Shown piece by piece: positions 33,479 through 44,200 of a stretch of 64,000 bases of DNA. The stretch covers positions 248,001 through 312,000 of the forward strand of contig SAXG01000011.1 in the NCBI GenBank assembly GCA_012932865.1, given 5' to 3'. The stretch comes from Amylostereum areolatum. Taxonomy: Eukaryota > Basidiomycota > Agaricomycetes > Russulales > Stereaceae. Numbering within the stretch: position 1 is the first letter of the stretch; the number at the start of each line of letters is the position of its first letter. A program made the translations under genes and the position numbers. The notes beneath the pieces were generated by a model, which saw only the letters and a program-made list of their open reading frames with translations, had not been told where the DNA came from and did not search any database.

Positions 33479-36400
33479 CTATCCGCCCAACCAACGGTCG
33501 AGGAGCGTCGGTGCTCTCGGTGGTTGCGCCTTTCGGTGTCGCGCTCGCGGCCTGCTCCCCTGGGTCCTTCCCTCCTCCGTTCGGTCGCGGCTTGACGCAT
33601 TCCCGGTGCCTTGCTCGAAGCGGCGCGTGTCGCGGACGAATTGTAACGTCGCAGGTATGTATTCCTTGTTGTTGAGGAGTGCGGCAAGGTTTCCTGCTGC
33701 TCTTCCGACGGTTTGTTCTAGGCGACGGTGGTGTTCCCTGTGTCTTGGGCAGCGCATGATGTAGTGGTGGGTCGTTTCTTGGTAGCGTCCGCATGCCTGA
33801 CACATTGGCGAGTCGGCGATTCCGATTTTGTTGAGGTGCGCATTTAGGCCGATGTGGCCTGTCCGTAGGTGGACTAAGGTGGATGACTGCGCCCTCGTAA
33901 GTGGTATAGTTTCAACGAGTTTGCGGAATCTTGCTGACGGTGCCGTGGGGTCAATTTGGCGTAGTTTCTGGCTCCGCTTTGCCAATCGCCCCGTCGCCTT
34001 GTCCCTTTGTTCAAATTCGTCGCGCGCGCGTTTCTTGAGCGATCCCAGGAATGCTTGTCTAGCCGCGGACCTGCTGAGTGGTAAGATGCCCCGGATCGTC
34101 GCTGGCAAAATGTCCTCCCCTCCTTCACCAAACCATTCCGATCCCCTCGCCGCTCTCTTCGCCTCTCCGTCCGCGTCCTCATTCCCCTCTAACCCTTCGT
34201 GTCCCGGTATCCATCGCATTTCGATCTCGTCCCGCCCCCCGCTGTTCTCCCTTCGCCTCTCCGCCTCTCCGTGTACCGCGTCCACCAGATATGCGCCCGA
34301 CTTCGGTTCCCTCGTCTTCATCGCCCGTATCGCTGCCACGTTGTCTAATGCTATTGCTGTTCATCCCTTTATGTTGGCGCGGTCCAAGAGGCTAAGTCCG
34401 AGGGTGACTCCCACCAGTTCGGCCTCGTAGACCGTGTGGTGCTCTGCTCTTCCGAGGTGCTTGCGCATGGACGCCACCCGTCTCTTGCCATCGTATAGCA
34501 CCGCCGCCGCTCCTACCCCTCCGCCTATGCTTGATCCGTCCGAGTATATCCTGTATCGATCTCTCCTCTCCTTCTCCGTTTTTATGGCGCTTTCCTTGTC
34601 CCGCGGGATGACCGTCTTGGTCGTCGGTTGCCATGTCGGGTGCTGGCGGGGTACTTGAATTGTTTCGAACTTCGTCGCGTCGATTGCGAATGCCTTCAGG
34701 AGCTTGTCTAGTCTGGATGTGCAGTGTGGCGCGTCGGTGTTCCTGATCCTTGCCTGCAGCGGATGTGATTGAGGTAGCGTTGCGTAGCGCGTCGCCGCGT
34801 CATGGAGTTTCTTTTCAACTAAGAGATCAAAAGGTAAGAGGTCAGCGTGTGCGTCAAGCATGTTTGTGGCGGTGGTCCGCATTGCGCCCGTGATCATTGT
34901 CGCTGCAGTTCGCTGTACTCGTGCGAGGCGCGTGATGGCTCCTCGGGATCCTCTGGAGTTAGGGGTTGTGGGGGATAAAAAGATGTCAGCCGCGTACAAC
35001 ATCTTCGGGACCGCTACTGCGAGGTAGTACTGCCTTGCATATTTTGTTGCGATACCCGCTGATGGGCGTGTGAAGCGCCGGAATCCGTTCACCCATTTCT
35101 GTCCTTTGCGCAAGGCTTCCATGACGTGCTCGCTGAACCTAAGCTCTTGGTCGAGTGTTACGCCCAGGAGTTTGTGCAATTCTTTCGGCTTGAGTAGGTG
35201 TCCTCGGAGGGTGATGGAAGGTCTTGATATGGGTCTGTATCCTGTCGTCCCCTTCTTCGCTCTTCGGGTGCGCCCCGTGATCTTTTGGCCCGATCTTTTG
35301 TTGTATCGTTCGCGCTTCCTTGTGAAGATGATCAATGCAAATTTCGGGATACTAAACTCGCACATGTGCGAATCTGCCCATTGAAAGGCTCCTCCATCCC
35401 GTTCCATGATGTCTTGTGCCTTTTCAGCCGCTTCTTCTGGGCTCCGCCCTACCGTGACGTAGGTGGTGTCGTCGACGAAGGCGACTCCATCTTCTCCTTT
35501 GTCTCGTCTGGGAATGTCGAGTAGGTCAGCATTATAGAATTGGAAGTAAGGCCCCGAGGCTGGGCATCCTTGGTCTGCGCCTCCGTTGAGGGTGAATTCG
35601 GTTGAAGTGAACCCGTCGAAGGATAGGCGCGTCTTCCTGCCTCTGAGTTTGGCAGCCGTCCACTCGGTGAGCTCCCTCGGGAGACCTCGCTTCCTCATGT
35701 CGTGAATGAGTTGATCGATATTCATGCTTGGGAAAGCTCCCTTAATGTCGAGGAAGAGCCCGCATGCGTACTCGTCTTTTGCCATTGCGTCCGTGGCCGT
35801 GTTGATCACGTAGTGGAGGGCGTCGGTTGCGCTGTGTCCCGCGCGACATCCGAAGTGGTTGGGGGGGAGTAATTGGAGGAGCTCGGCCTGCTCCATGAAT
35901 GTGTTAGCTACTACTGAGGATAATATCTTGCCTATGGTGTTAATGAGGGCTATCGGGCGCCAGGACCCCGTGTCCGTGTAGCTGTCCTTATTAGGCTTGC
36001 GCAGAATTACCGTCGTTGAGTCTTTCCATACTTGAGGGATGTACCTTAGGGTGAACGTCGCGCGAAAGAGCATTCCCAGCCATGGGATCGTGGTTCCGCG
36101 GGTCTGCTTCCACACTGCGTTTGGGATTCCATCTGGTCCGGGTGCTTTGTGCGGTTCGAGGTGCTGGATCGCCGTTTCAATTTGGGCATCGGTCGGCGGC
36201 TGGAACTCGTATGCCGGAGGTGGGTAACCGTCCTCGTCGAACTCCTTTTGTGCTTCATTTGCTGATGGGAAGAAGCTGTGAAAGAACAGATTAGCTTTTC
36301 CTTGATTGTCGCTGACCTCTTGGGGCTGGTCTTCTGGCCCTGTGCTGAGCGTCGGGATTCTGCTGTGGCCGGCGTCCGATGGTGGGGCCGTTTGCATCTT

Positions 36401-37575
36401 GTGCGGGAGCCATACGTTCTCTGGGTGTTCGCTGAGGGTTCCGAGAAAATCGTGCCAGTGGGTCTCTTTCGCCTCCTCCATCGCTTGTGCGAACTCTTCT
36501 CTTGCTCTGGTGAATTCCTTGTGAATCGGATGGTTGGGATTGGCGGCCATTCGTTCGGCTTGTCGTCCCTTTGTTCGCGCTGCTTTTCGTAAGTGCGTCA
36601 GTGATTCGTTCCACCAGCGTTTGGAGTGCGGTGTGACGCTTGATAAGGGCACTGCTGCTTCCACGGCGATGTTGATCGCGTCCATGAGTTGCTGTAGCTG
36701 GATGTCGAAGAGTTCTCTTTGTCCTGGATCGATTTCGGCTGGGCGTCCGTGCTTGGCGAGCTCGCCGCGTAGGACCTTGTTGAAGTGTTCCCAATTCGTC
36801 TTGCGGAAATTGCGTCGAGGGGTCGTGTCGGTATCTTCACGCGTGATGTCCAGTTCCGTGATGATGGGGAAGTGGTCAGTCTTTGGGGGTTGGTGGCTGG
36901 GCACTGTCTTGCACTTGATGATGTGGTCGACGAGCTCGTCCGATGCCCATACGTTGTCGACTCTCGTGAGCGTTTTGGAGTTGAACGCGCGTAGCGTCGG
37001 GATCGACCTTGGTAGCACCATCGTCATTTCGTGTCGGGCTGCCATTTGTATCAGGGTTTCTGCCGCGTCGAGGTTTTTCTTTGTGAACAGCTGGTGATTT
37101 CGAAGGGTGTCCCAGGCCGGGGAATGTCTGTTGAAGTCGCCTAGCCACACGAATTGCGTGGGTTTGCCGTCGTCACCTTGGGTCGTTGCTGGGTGTCGCA
37201 TGAATTTGTCCATCGCTTGGAGGGTTCTGTCGTGGTTGCAGTCATTGTACGCGTTGATGATGGCGATCGGTCCCGCTTCCGTGCTGAGCTTGATTGATGT
37301 GACATCTGACGAAGGTATGGGTATTATCTGCCAGTTATTAGTAGGGATTCTAGTGTGGACTAAGATTAGTGAGCGGTGACGACCGGCGTCTTTGGCTTTG
37401 GTGCTGGGGTATACCGTGTACCAGTGCGCGTTGGCTCTAGTCTTGAAATTAAAGTCGTTATATGGTTCCTGTACGCATACGATGTCAGCGCCTACTTCTG
37501 CGATGGTTTCGAGTGCTGCGAGTTGGGCTGTGCGGCTCTTGTTGAGGTTCTGCTGCCATATGCGAAGTGGGCGTG
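33479..37575 (-). pseudogene. LINE B ORF2 (endonuclease-RT-RNase H), interrupted
   Basis: The first codons (MNT and part of the fourth) lie at 55635-55624 and the rest begins at 37575. Endonuclease motifs: NLNKS, VQEPYNDF, WLGDFNRHSP, KTDHFPI. Reverse transcriptase: GSWRPIALINTI, LFLDIKGAFPSM, GADQGCPASGP and FVDDTTYV (an F in place of the usual Y). RNase H: IYSDGSSIGGG, YEAELVGVTL, then an in-frame TGA at 34361-34363, after which the same frame goes on with LDNVAAIRAMK, WIPGHEGLEGNEDAD and a C-terminal zinc-like CQACGRYQETTHHYIMRC. So two lesions are seen: the LTR element insertion and the nonsense codon. The open frame that runs from 37597 contains LTR sequence in its first codons and is not the native start. 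Confidence 0.9.
37571..37575. repeat. Outer LTR element target-site duplication, left copy
   Basis: GCGTG, matching 55624-55628. It lies within codons 3-4 of LINE B ORF2. Confidence 0.92.
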
Positions 37576-38116
37576 TGTTAAGGACGGTCCTTATCACGTG
37601 ACAAGCGGCTCAGGCTACAGTACTCTTACACGTGAGAGGTGGGATCAGGTGATCCAGACGTCTCGGTTTATACGAAGGTGAGGGTCAATAAGCGAAGCAG
37701 TAAGTCTTCACGGAAGACTTAGGCGAGCTTATCAACTTAGTTGGCTTGGGATTCTCTTTAGTGTTTAGAAGAGGAGGTTCTTATTAGAACAGTCCTGTAT
37801 TTACAAAGAGAACGAGCTGAGGAATGGCTCGTTCGATGAGCCTCCTTTTATAAGAAAGGAGGTCGAGTAAATATATGTACATTGAGCAACGGTCGCATCA
37901 AGTATCTACGGGGATAAGACTGTGGCACCGTCGCGGCTATGCCGTTGAGACGGTGACGATCTGTGGCACTGTCGTCGGGATGGTGACGATCTGTGGCACT
38001 GTCGTCGTCGCGTTGTTGAGACGGTTACGAACTGGGGCACAGTCGTAATCCGTCGTTTAGCGACGTCCTTCCTAGTAAGGCAATGGAAAATGAAGTACCT
38101 TGGACAAGTTGTAACA
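37576..38116 (-). repeat. 3' LTR of outer element
   Basis: 541 bp, bounded by the inverted ends TGTTA and TAACA. It differs from the 5' LTR only at three sites that I could see (A/G near 37630, G/A near 37674, T/C near 37764). It contains two near-identical 29-bp units around 37935-38010 (core TGACGATCTGTGGCACTGTC). The reading frame of the membrane ORF at 38349 runs into it. Confidence 0.95.
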
Positions 38117-38349
38117 CTATCCCCCTCTCTAGAATCTACGTCTCGTAGATTCCTGAATTGAAGCGGTTCTAGAGGGATGTCTTGAACATGCTGTCGATCG
38201 CTCGCTCTTCGCCATTGGAGAAGGAATATTGTTGATGCGATGAAGGTGAGGATCGTAAGTCCTACGATGATGCTGATGACGGCGATGAGCCAGCGTGGAG
38301 TGGGCGTATTGAAAATCGCGAGATCGGGTGATTGGGTTGATTGCATCAT
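37906..38349 (-). CDS. Outer element ORF6: small single-pass membrane protein
   Basis: Up to 147 residues. After a short polar N-terminus (MMQSTQSPDLAIFNTPTP) comes one strong hydrophobic helix, WLIAVISIIVGLTILTFIAS, continuing TIFLLQW, then the basic flank RRASDRQ. This fits a type III/I single-pass membrane protein with the basic side in the cytosol. The C-terminal half (from about residue 80) is read from the 3' LTR and includes repeated CHRSSPS units from the LTR's tandem repeat; it may not be used. The ORF lies last before the 3' LTR, where an envelope gene sits in errantiviruses or retroviruses, but it is far shorter and shows no fusion-protein features. Nothing known is recognised. Confidence 0.55.
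   Translation of the reverse strand: MMQSTQSPDLAIFNTPTPRWLIAVISIIVGLTILTFIASTIFLLQWRRASDRQHVQDIPLEPLQFRNLRDVDSREGDSVTTCPRYFIFHCLTRKDVAKRRITTVPQFVTVSTTRRRQCHRSSPSRRQCHRSSPSQRHSRDGATVLSP
38117..38130 (-). promoter_or_regulatory. Polypurine tract of outer element
   Basis: Sense strand AGAGAGGGGGATAG directly before the 3' LTR (TGTTA). This is the expected place and composition for plus-strand priming. ORF6 reads through it. Confidence 0.75.
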
Positions 38350-38422
38350 GCTTCTGGGTTTGTCGCTTTCTGATGTTCACTCTTTTATGTCTTTGTCCGG
38401 ACCTCAGCGATAGAATTCTATT

Positions 38423-38806
38423 CTATCGCTTTAACAACGCCTCTACTACTTTCAGGTCCTCCTCGTCTATCGTAGTAGCCCCTAACCGATGTCCTATCCT
38501 CGCCGTCGTCGCGTGATCCGGGCTCTTGAACCGAGGCCCGCGTTTTCGGAAGAGTCCCTTGATGCCGCATCTTCCCTTCGACTCCTGCATGGCTTCTTCG
38601 TCTAGGCTTCTCGGCCTCTTCATGGCGCGAGCGACGTCCGGACGGCTTAGGAGTTCCGTGACTCGTTTGAGATGACGAAGGAGTTCTTCGTCTTGTGGGT
38701 CGGGCGTGGGAGTGCGCGAGAGGACGGGCGAAGGAGGAGGAGTGGTAGGAGGGGTGCAGTCGGTGGTGGAGAGGTTGCGCGAAGAGGAGGCGAGAGTAGA
38801 CGACAT
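38423..38806 (-). CDS. Outer element ORF5: small basic hypothetical protein
   Basis: 127 residues. Ser/Thr/Pro-rich N-terminus (TPPTTPPPSPVLSRTPTPDP), a predicted helix (DEELLRHLKRVTELLSRPDV), a basic centre (KRPRSLDE, FRKRGPRFK), and a short C-terminal helix EEDLKVVEALLKR. No family is recognised. It starts 33 nt after the ORF4 stop and ends 73 nt before ORF6, so the three small ORFs form a compact series downstream of pol. Expression would need subgenomic or spliced RNA, which I cannot see. Confidence 0.5.
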   Translation of the reverse strand: MSSTLASSSRNLSTTDCTPPTTPPPSPVLSRTPTPDPQDEELLRHLKRVTELLSRPDVARAMKRPRSLDEEAMQESKGRCGIKGLFRKRGPRFKSPDHATTARIGHRLGATTIDEEDLKVVEALLKR

Positions 38807-38839
38807 ATTTGGTTGGTTTGGGTGGTGCGAGTGGATTTG

Positions 38840-39115
38840 TTAGACGATGTCTGAGCATGTTATCGTCTTTGTGGCTTTCCTTTTATGCTTGCGATGTGGA
38901 GGGGCAATGATGTAATCATTGCCGTTAATCGTAAGTGAAAATTCGTACATAATCAGACATGAGTCGTAAGTAAGCGATGCGTCCAGCGCGTCGCAGGGAG
39001 AGATGCTAAACGTTTCGCCTTCCTCGTAGCGATAGGAACCTGTACAGTGGAGAAGTCCGAGGAAAATATGCGTGCGAGTGAGGGCGCAGTCCGTGATCAG
39101 TCCAAGGAGTATCAT
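38840..39115 (-). CDS. Outer element ORF4: small hypothetical protein with hydrophobic N-terminus
   Basis: 91 residues starting MILLGLITDCALTRTHIFLG, a weak signal-peptide-like or membrane segment. The body has three or four cysteines and a basic tail (PPHRKHKRKATK). A splice acceptor-like CTGTACAG precedes GSYRYEEGE, so the N-terminal part could instead be intron. Nothing known is recognised. It lies about 105 nt downstream of ORF3. Confidence 0.4.
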   Translation of the reverse strand: MILLGLITDCALTRTHIFLGLLHCTGSYRYEEGETFSISPCDALDASLTYDSCLIMYEFSLTINGNDYIIAPPHRKHKRKATKTITCSDIV

Positions 39116-39220
39116 AATGAGAAATCGTAAAAACGGGATGATAGGGGCGAGATAGAGACGTAAATGATGATGATGGGGAAAGTCCGAGTGCGTACGATGG
39201 ATGAAAGATCGTCCGTGCGC

Positions 39221-40897
39221 TTACCAGGTCTCCGGCCAGTGAACCTTTGACTCTTCCACTTCTTGCAAGTCCCAGTCCTCTTCTTTCCAGAAGAGATCAT
39301 CGACGCGCCAAGAGTGGTTGAATCGCGAGGGAGGTTCCCACTGAGTGCGGAGTGCCGCGTCCTCCCAGTACAGCCACTGTTCGGTGGCGTGTTGGGCGGC
39401 TTCGTGAGTCAGGCTTTCACGTCGCGTGAGGAAGCCCAGAAGCTGCCTGTGGGCGCGGGCGGTAGCGTCGGTACGTCGGAGGTGGGGGTGGGACATCAGT
39501 GTTCCTGGACCATAGCTGGTATCCGGATGGCTCGGGCGAGGAAGAGGAGTCCGTGGTCGGAGAGGGTAGCATGACCGTGATCGGGGGAAGTGAGGGGGAG
39601 CGTTCTTGCGACGGGGACAGTCTCGGCGGAGATGGCCTCGCTCGCCGCATTTCCAGCAGTGTTTCCGCGGCTTCACAGGAATCGCGTCCCACTGTTCCTG
39701 CGTCCACGTAGTCGGCTCGCCGCTCCATGGGTCCGAGGGATTCTCGGCTACTTCCTTCGTTTGGTCGTTCGCCGGATCGTCCTCTTCCTCCGCCGAACTG
39801 TCCAATTCCGTTGACTTGCACCCCTGTCTCCCGCGAGTTTGGATTTCCATCATCCGTTGGATTATCTCCTGGATCTTGTCGCAGTTCCTCATTGCCCGAC
39901 TTATCGGTGAAGTCGACGTCTCTGATCCGCTTGAGTGATCTTCCGTCGGAGTCGACAGATTCATGTTTACGTCGCTGTGGGGTGACTCGGGGATCTTGGG
40001 CGATGGGATCACTAGTGTGGTCGGGGTGTGGGCGTAGGAAGGAGGGATAATCAGGGGGGTTTCCGTTCCAAGGCATGGGAGCGTCGTCAATAGAAGTTGG
40101 GAAAGGTGTTGGCGGTCTAGGCACCGCTGGCAGTGAGGAAGGTGCCCAAGGTACTCGTCGAGGATTTTCCGTTGGGAATCTTCTGGTCGGCTGTCTGGGG
40201 TCCGGGGGAGTACGGGGCTGTCCGATGTAGTTTCCGGGTATGTCGTTTCCAACGATGGGAGGCTGGACGAGGTTAACGTTGTTGAAGCCGGGGATGGGTA
40301 TGGATCTTGGTGGAGTATGAGCGGTGACGGGCCGCGGAGGGGCGTTAGGAGGGTACGGGGATCTGGTGAGGGTGGTCGTGATGGGATCGGGTCGAATAGT
40401 GTAGCCCGGGGAGATGTGATGTCCATGGAAGATAAGGTCGATGTCGGGGCCTTCTTTCGAAGACATATGGGGAACTCCAGTAGTTTCCATTCGTCTTCGG
40501 AGGATTTCTCCTTCGTAGGCGGCACGGAAGGTGTGTCTTTCCCAGTTAAGCCAGTTAACTCTGAGTCCGACTTCAGTAAGGAATCTCCGGAGCTCTGCGA
40601 CGTTGAGTATAGCTGCTGCGCTAGCTTCCGGAGTCGTCGAAGGAGTTTGACCTCCCTCTCTTCCATCTCGGTCGAGAGCGTTAGGTACCTCGAGTCTAGC
40701 TGCAGAAACTCCTCGTCGAGCATCTTGATGTGATTCCCTAAGATGCTCTGGACGTCGGCCGACTCCTGCCTGAGATCGCTGATCCGTTCCCTGGCCTGCT
40801 CGAGAGCTACTCCGGCTATCATGTGGGCTATCTGACTTTCTAGCATCGGGGAATCGGGCGTTGGGACTTCCGTTGCTCCGGGCAACGGGGATTGCAT
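39221..40897 (-). CDS. Outer element ORF3: coiled-coil and CCHC zinc-knuckle protein after pol
   Basis: About 558 residues from the ATG at 40897 (MQSPLPGATEVP). Residues 20-95 form a long coiled coil (QARERISDLRQESADVQ, EMEEREVKLLRRLRKLAQQL). A Ser/Pro-rich middle follows, then an Arg/Glu region (RNCDKIQEIIQRMMEI). Near residue 415 is a canonical zinc knuckle CWKCGERGHLRRDC. The acidic, Trp-rich C-terminus ends SKVHWPETW. A zinc knuckle is normal in Gag but this ORF lies downstream of pol, and the element already has a Gag with its own CCHC. An upstream exon may join: an open frame from 41235 (or the ATG at 41178) contains VCHKVHHTQQERALCGDC and ends in AAGGGGTAAGCC, with an acceptor CTCACAG at about 40904; the phase is right only if one G is dropped. 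A second open frame covers the same DNA but reads as Arg/Pro low complexity. Confidence 0.65.
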   Translation of the reverse strand: MQSPLPGATEVPTPDSPMLESQIAHMIAGVALEQARERISDLRQESADVQSILGNHIKMLDEEFLQLDSRYLTLSTEMEEREVKLLRRLRKLAQQLYSTSQSSGDSLLKSDSELTGLTGKDTPSVPPTKEKSSEDEWKLLEFPICLRKKAPTSTLSSMDITSPRATLFDPIPSRPPSPDPRTLLTPLRGPSPLILHQDPYPSPASTTLTSSSLPSLETTYPETTSDSPVLPRTPDSRPEDSQRKILDEYLGHLPHCQRCLDRQHLSQLLLTTLPCLGTETPLIIPPSYAHTPTTLVIPSPKIPESPHSDVNMNLSTPTEDHSSGSETSTSPISRAMRNCDKIQEIIQRMMEIQTRGRQGCKSTELDSSAEEEDDPANDQTKEVAENPSDPWSGEPTTWTQEQWDAIPVKPRKHCWKCGERGHLRRDCPRRKNAPPHFPRSRSCYPLRPRTPLPRPSHPDTSYGPGTLMSHPHLRRTDATARAHRQLLGFLTRRESLTHEAAQHATEQWLYWEDAALRTQWEPPSRFNHSWRVDDLFWKEEDWDLQEVEESKVHWPETW

Positions 40898-40903
40898 TAG
40901 CAC

Positions 40904-41235
40904 CTGTGAGGAATCCAGGCGCTTTAGTTGGGGTTCTTCTGTGTGCTTCTAAGCGGCTTACCCCTTGTTCTTCCGTCTGGTCCTGACCTAGATGGAGGAG
41001 ATGCCGTCTTAATTGCGAGGATAGTTGCGGATCGAGCGATGAAGCAGTCTCCGCAGAGGGCGCGTTCCTGTTGAGTGTGGTGTACTTTGTGACAAACGAG
41101 GCGGAGGCGGTCGACATTGCTGGGATTGACGATTGGATTGGTGGAAGAGGTGTTGGCTGCGTTTGGGGTGGTGGACATTGGTGCTCTGTCTCGTCGAACC
41201 CAAGGGGTTTTTATCCCCTCTCTTTGGCAGTGCAT
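40904..41235 (-). CDS. Possible 5' exon of ORF3 in outer element
   Basis: Open frame starting 16 nt after the pol stop at 41251. It encodes about 90 residues with a Cys/His cluster (VCHKVHHTQQERALCGDC) that could bind zinc. The end carries a consensus-like donor (GGGTAAGCC near 40955-40962), with a downstream acceptor TTCCTCACAG just before ORF3. Whether it is spliced to ORF3 or translated alone cannot be told from sequence. Confidence 0.4.
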
Positions 41236-41250
41236 TCGCCTGAATGAGTT

Positions 41251-44200
41251 TCACCAGTGTTTTACTTTCGTCTTGCGTTTCTTTCGTCGTGTTGGCCTTC
41301 GCTCTTGTTGCGTTACAGTGATCTCATCGAGATCAGTAGATTCTTCGTTGGTCTCTTTGATTGGCTTTGGTGGCAACCTCGGTGCCTTCGGGTTATTCCG
41401 GTGGAACTCTGTGATCGCATCTTTTGATCCTTCGAGATTAGATGCTGGTTCCCATGTGTTACCGGAGTCTGGGTAGCCTTTCCATTTTACGAAATAATGT
41501 AATGGTTCGGAATATCGTTTGTCTAGTTTCGAGGCTATTATTGTTTCTAGTTCATAGAGTTCTTCATCGTTTACTAGTTCCGGAGGCGGTTTTTCGTAAG
41601 CTTCGCCGTATTGTTCTGTTTCTTTGAACGGAATTAACAGTCCCTGCGTGAAATACCGGATGTATTTTCCACTTCGCCGGTAGTTCTAAGCGATAGGTTA
41701 CTGGTCCTATTACTTTTTCAATTTTGAATGGGCCAAATCGCTTTGGTGCTAGTTTAGTTTTCGGGTATACCGTGTTAAGATTCTTTCCATCCAACCATAC
41801 TTGGTCACCCTGTTTGAGTTGATCTCGCAGTGTGAACGTTTGATCATGCTGCATCTTCATTAATTTGGTAGCTATTTCTAGACTTGCTTCTGCGTTGTCC
41901 CATGCGTCCTTAAAGTTCTTTATTCTTTCTTCGGCTGTCGGTATTCGCGGATCGGTTGGTATTGCCGGGTTGAAAACCGGTTGATACCCGTGTAGGAGTT
42001 CAAATGGGGAAGGCTTTCGTAGCTGAATGTTGTCTTATATTGTGTGCGAATTCCGCTTTTGGTAGAAGTTTTGCCCAATTCGTTTGATCTCCGTTGCAGA
42101 ATGCTCGAAGATATTGTTCTAACTCTTGATTCACTCTTTCTGTTTCGCCGTCTGTTTGGGGATGATACGCTGTGCTGAGCGACGAGATAACTCCGAGACT
42201 TTCGCAGATGGATTGGAATACTTTGGATGCGAATTGAGGGCCTCTGTCCGATATCATTCTTTTCCATAGTCCAAATTGTCTGTAAACATTGTCGATCAGA
42301 AGATCAGCTGTCTCTTCTGCGTTGATCGTCTTTAGGCACGGTGTGAATACTGCGGTTTTGGTGAACCTGTCGACGACTACGTTGATCGAATCGAATCCAT
42401 TGGAGATCGGAAGATCTGTAATGAAATCTGATGTGATTGTTTCCCATGGTCGTTCTGGTATTTCCGTAGGTTGTAGTGGATGTTTTGCCGGATGCGTGAC
42501 ATTCTTTGTTGACTGGCATACGGGACATCCTTGGACATAGCTTTTTACGAAGGAAATCATCTTCGGCCACCAAAAGTTTCTCTGTACCAGTTCTAAGGTT
42601 TTCATCTCTCCTGGATGTCCAATCGTTTGGAGATCATGATGCGATTTCAGGATCATACGTCGCAGTTCGAGATTCTGTGGTACGTAGATCTTTCCTTTCC
42701 TGATGATCAGATCGTTCTCGAAGTTCCAATCTTCGATTCCTTTTGCAAGGGTACGTGGTCCTGATTTTTTGATCGTATCCAACGCTGTCCAAATTTCATC
42801 ATCCAGGTGTGAGAAGTTCCTTAGTTCTCTGAGAAGCTCTTTATCTCCGATTGCTTCAACAGTTCCCCTTCCGGTGGCTCTTGCCTTGAATATCGAAGGA
42901 TGGAGCAGGATTCGTTCGTCGTTATCTGGAATGTCCTCTTTATGATCTGATCTTCTAGAAAGTCCGTCCGCTTTGTTTGTACTTCCTGGTTTGTGCACCA
43001 GGGTGTAGTTGAAGCGGGATAGGTACAGGCTCCATCGCGCTTGTCGTCGATTAAGTTTCTGTGCTGTTGTAAAATATTCTAGATTCTTATGGTCTGTCCA
43101 GATTTCAATCTTGTGGTTTGCTCCTTCTAGATAGTGTCGCCAGTGCTCTAGGGCTTTTACCACTCCCAAGAGTTCTTTGTCGTATATTTCGTAATTCTGT
43201 TCCGCCGGTGACAATGATTTGGACAGGTACGCGACCGGATGCCATCTTTCGGTTTCGTCCGGTTGTGATAGGATAGCTCCGTACGCGAAGTCAGAGGCAT
43301 CGCTTTCTATGCGGAACGGTTTGTTCTCGTCAGGCATGATTAAGACTGGGGATGATGTGAATTCGTGTTTCAGCCTGTTGAAGGTGTTTTCACACTCGGT
43401 TGTCCAGTTCCAGTCATGGTCCTTCTTCGTGAGTTGGAATAGTGGTCTCGCGATCTTAGAATAATCCTTGATGAAACGTCGATAGAAGTTTCCAAATCCG
43501 AGGAATGATTGGACTTCTTTTACCTTCTTCGGTGTAGGCCATTCCGATAGTCCTTGAACCTTGATTGGGTCCATCTGTACCTTGTTATGTGTGATTATCA
43601 CGCCTAGGTACTCGATTGATGATTGTTCGAAGAAGCACTTTTCTGGTTTCAGGAACAGATCGTTCCGTTCCAGAATTTGAAGGGTTTCTCTCATCAGTTT
43701 TCTATGTTCGTCGAGTGTTTCTGTGAATATTAATATGTCGTCCATGTATACCACTACCTTTCCCGTGTCTATTAATCCTTTGAATAGTGCGTTCATCATT
43801 GCTTGGAACGTTGCGGGCGAGTTGGTTAGTCCGAAGAACATCACCATTGGTTCGAACAGGCCTCTGTTTGTCTTGAACACGGCTTTCCATTGATCTCCTT
43901 CTTTGATTCGAACATTGTTGTATCCCCATCGGAGATCGAGCTTTGAGAAGATCTTAGCATCTTTGAGTTTGTCGATGAGATCCGAGATGAGCGGGATCGG
44001 GTATTCGTTTTTTACCGTGATGGAGTTGAGATAGCGATAGTCCTGTACTGGTCGAAGAGATCCATCTTTCTTCTTGATGAAAAAGAAGGGCGACAATATC
44101 TCTGATTTTGATTCTCGGATGTATCCTTTTCGTAGATGTTCGTCTATGAACGTATCTAATTCTTTTCGTTCTGGTACCGTCATCGGATACACTTTGCAAT

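Noticed and set aside
37576..37597. Open-frame start of LINE B ORF2 within the LTR
   Set aside because: These first codons are LTR sequence created by the insertion; the native start lies at 55635.
39417..41117. 566-codon open frame overlapping ORF3 of the outer element
   Set aside because: Arg/Pro/Ser low complexity, while the other frame has a clear coiled coil and a CCHC knuckle.
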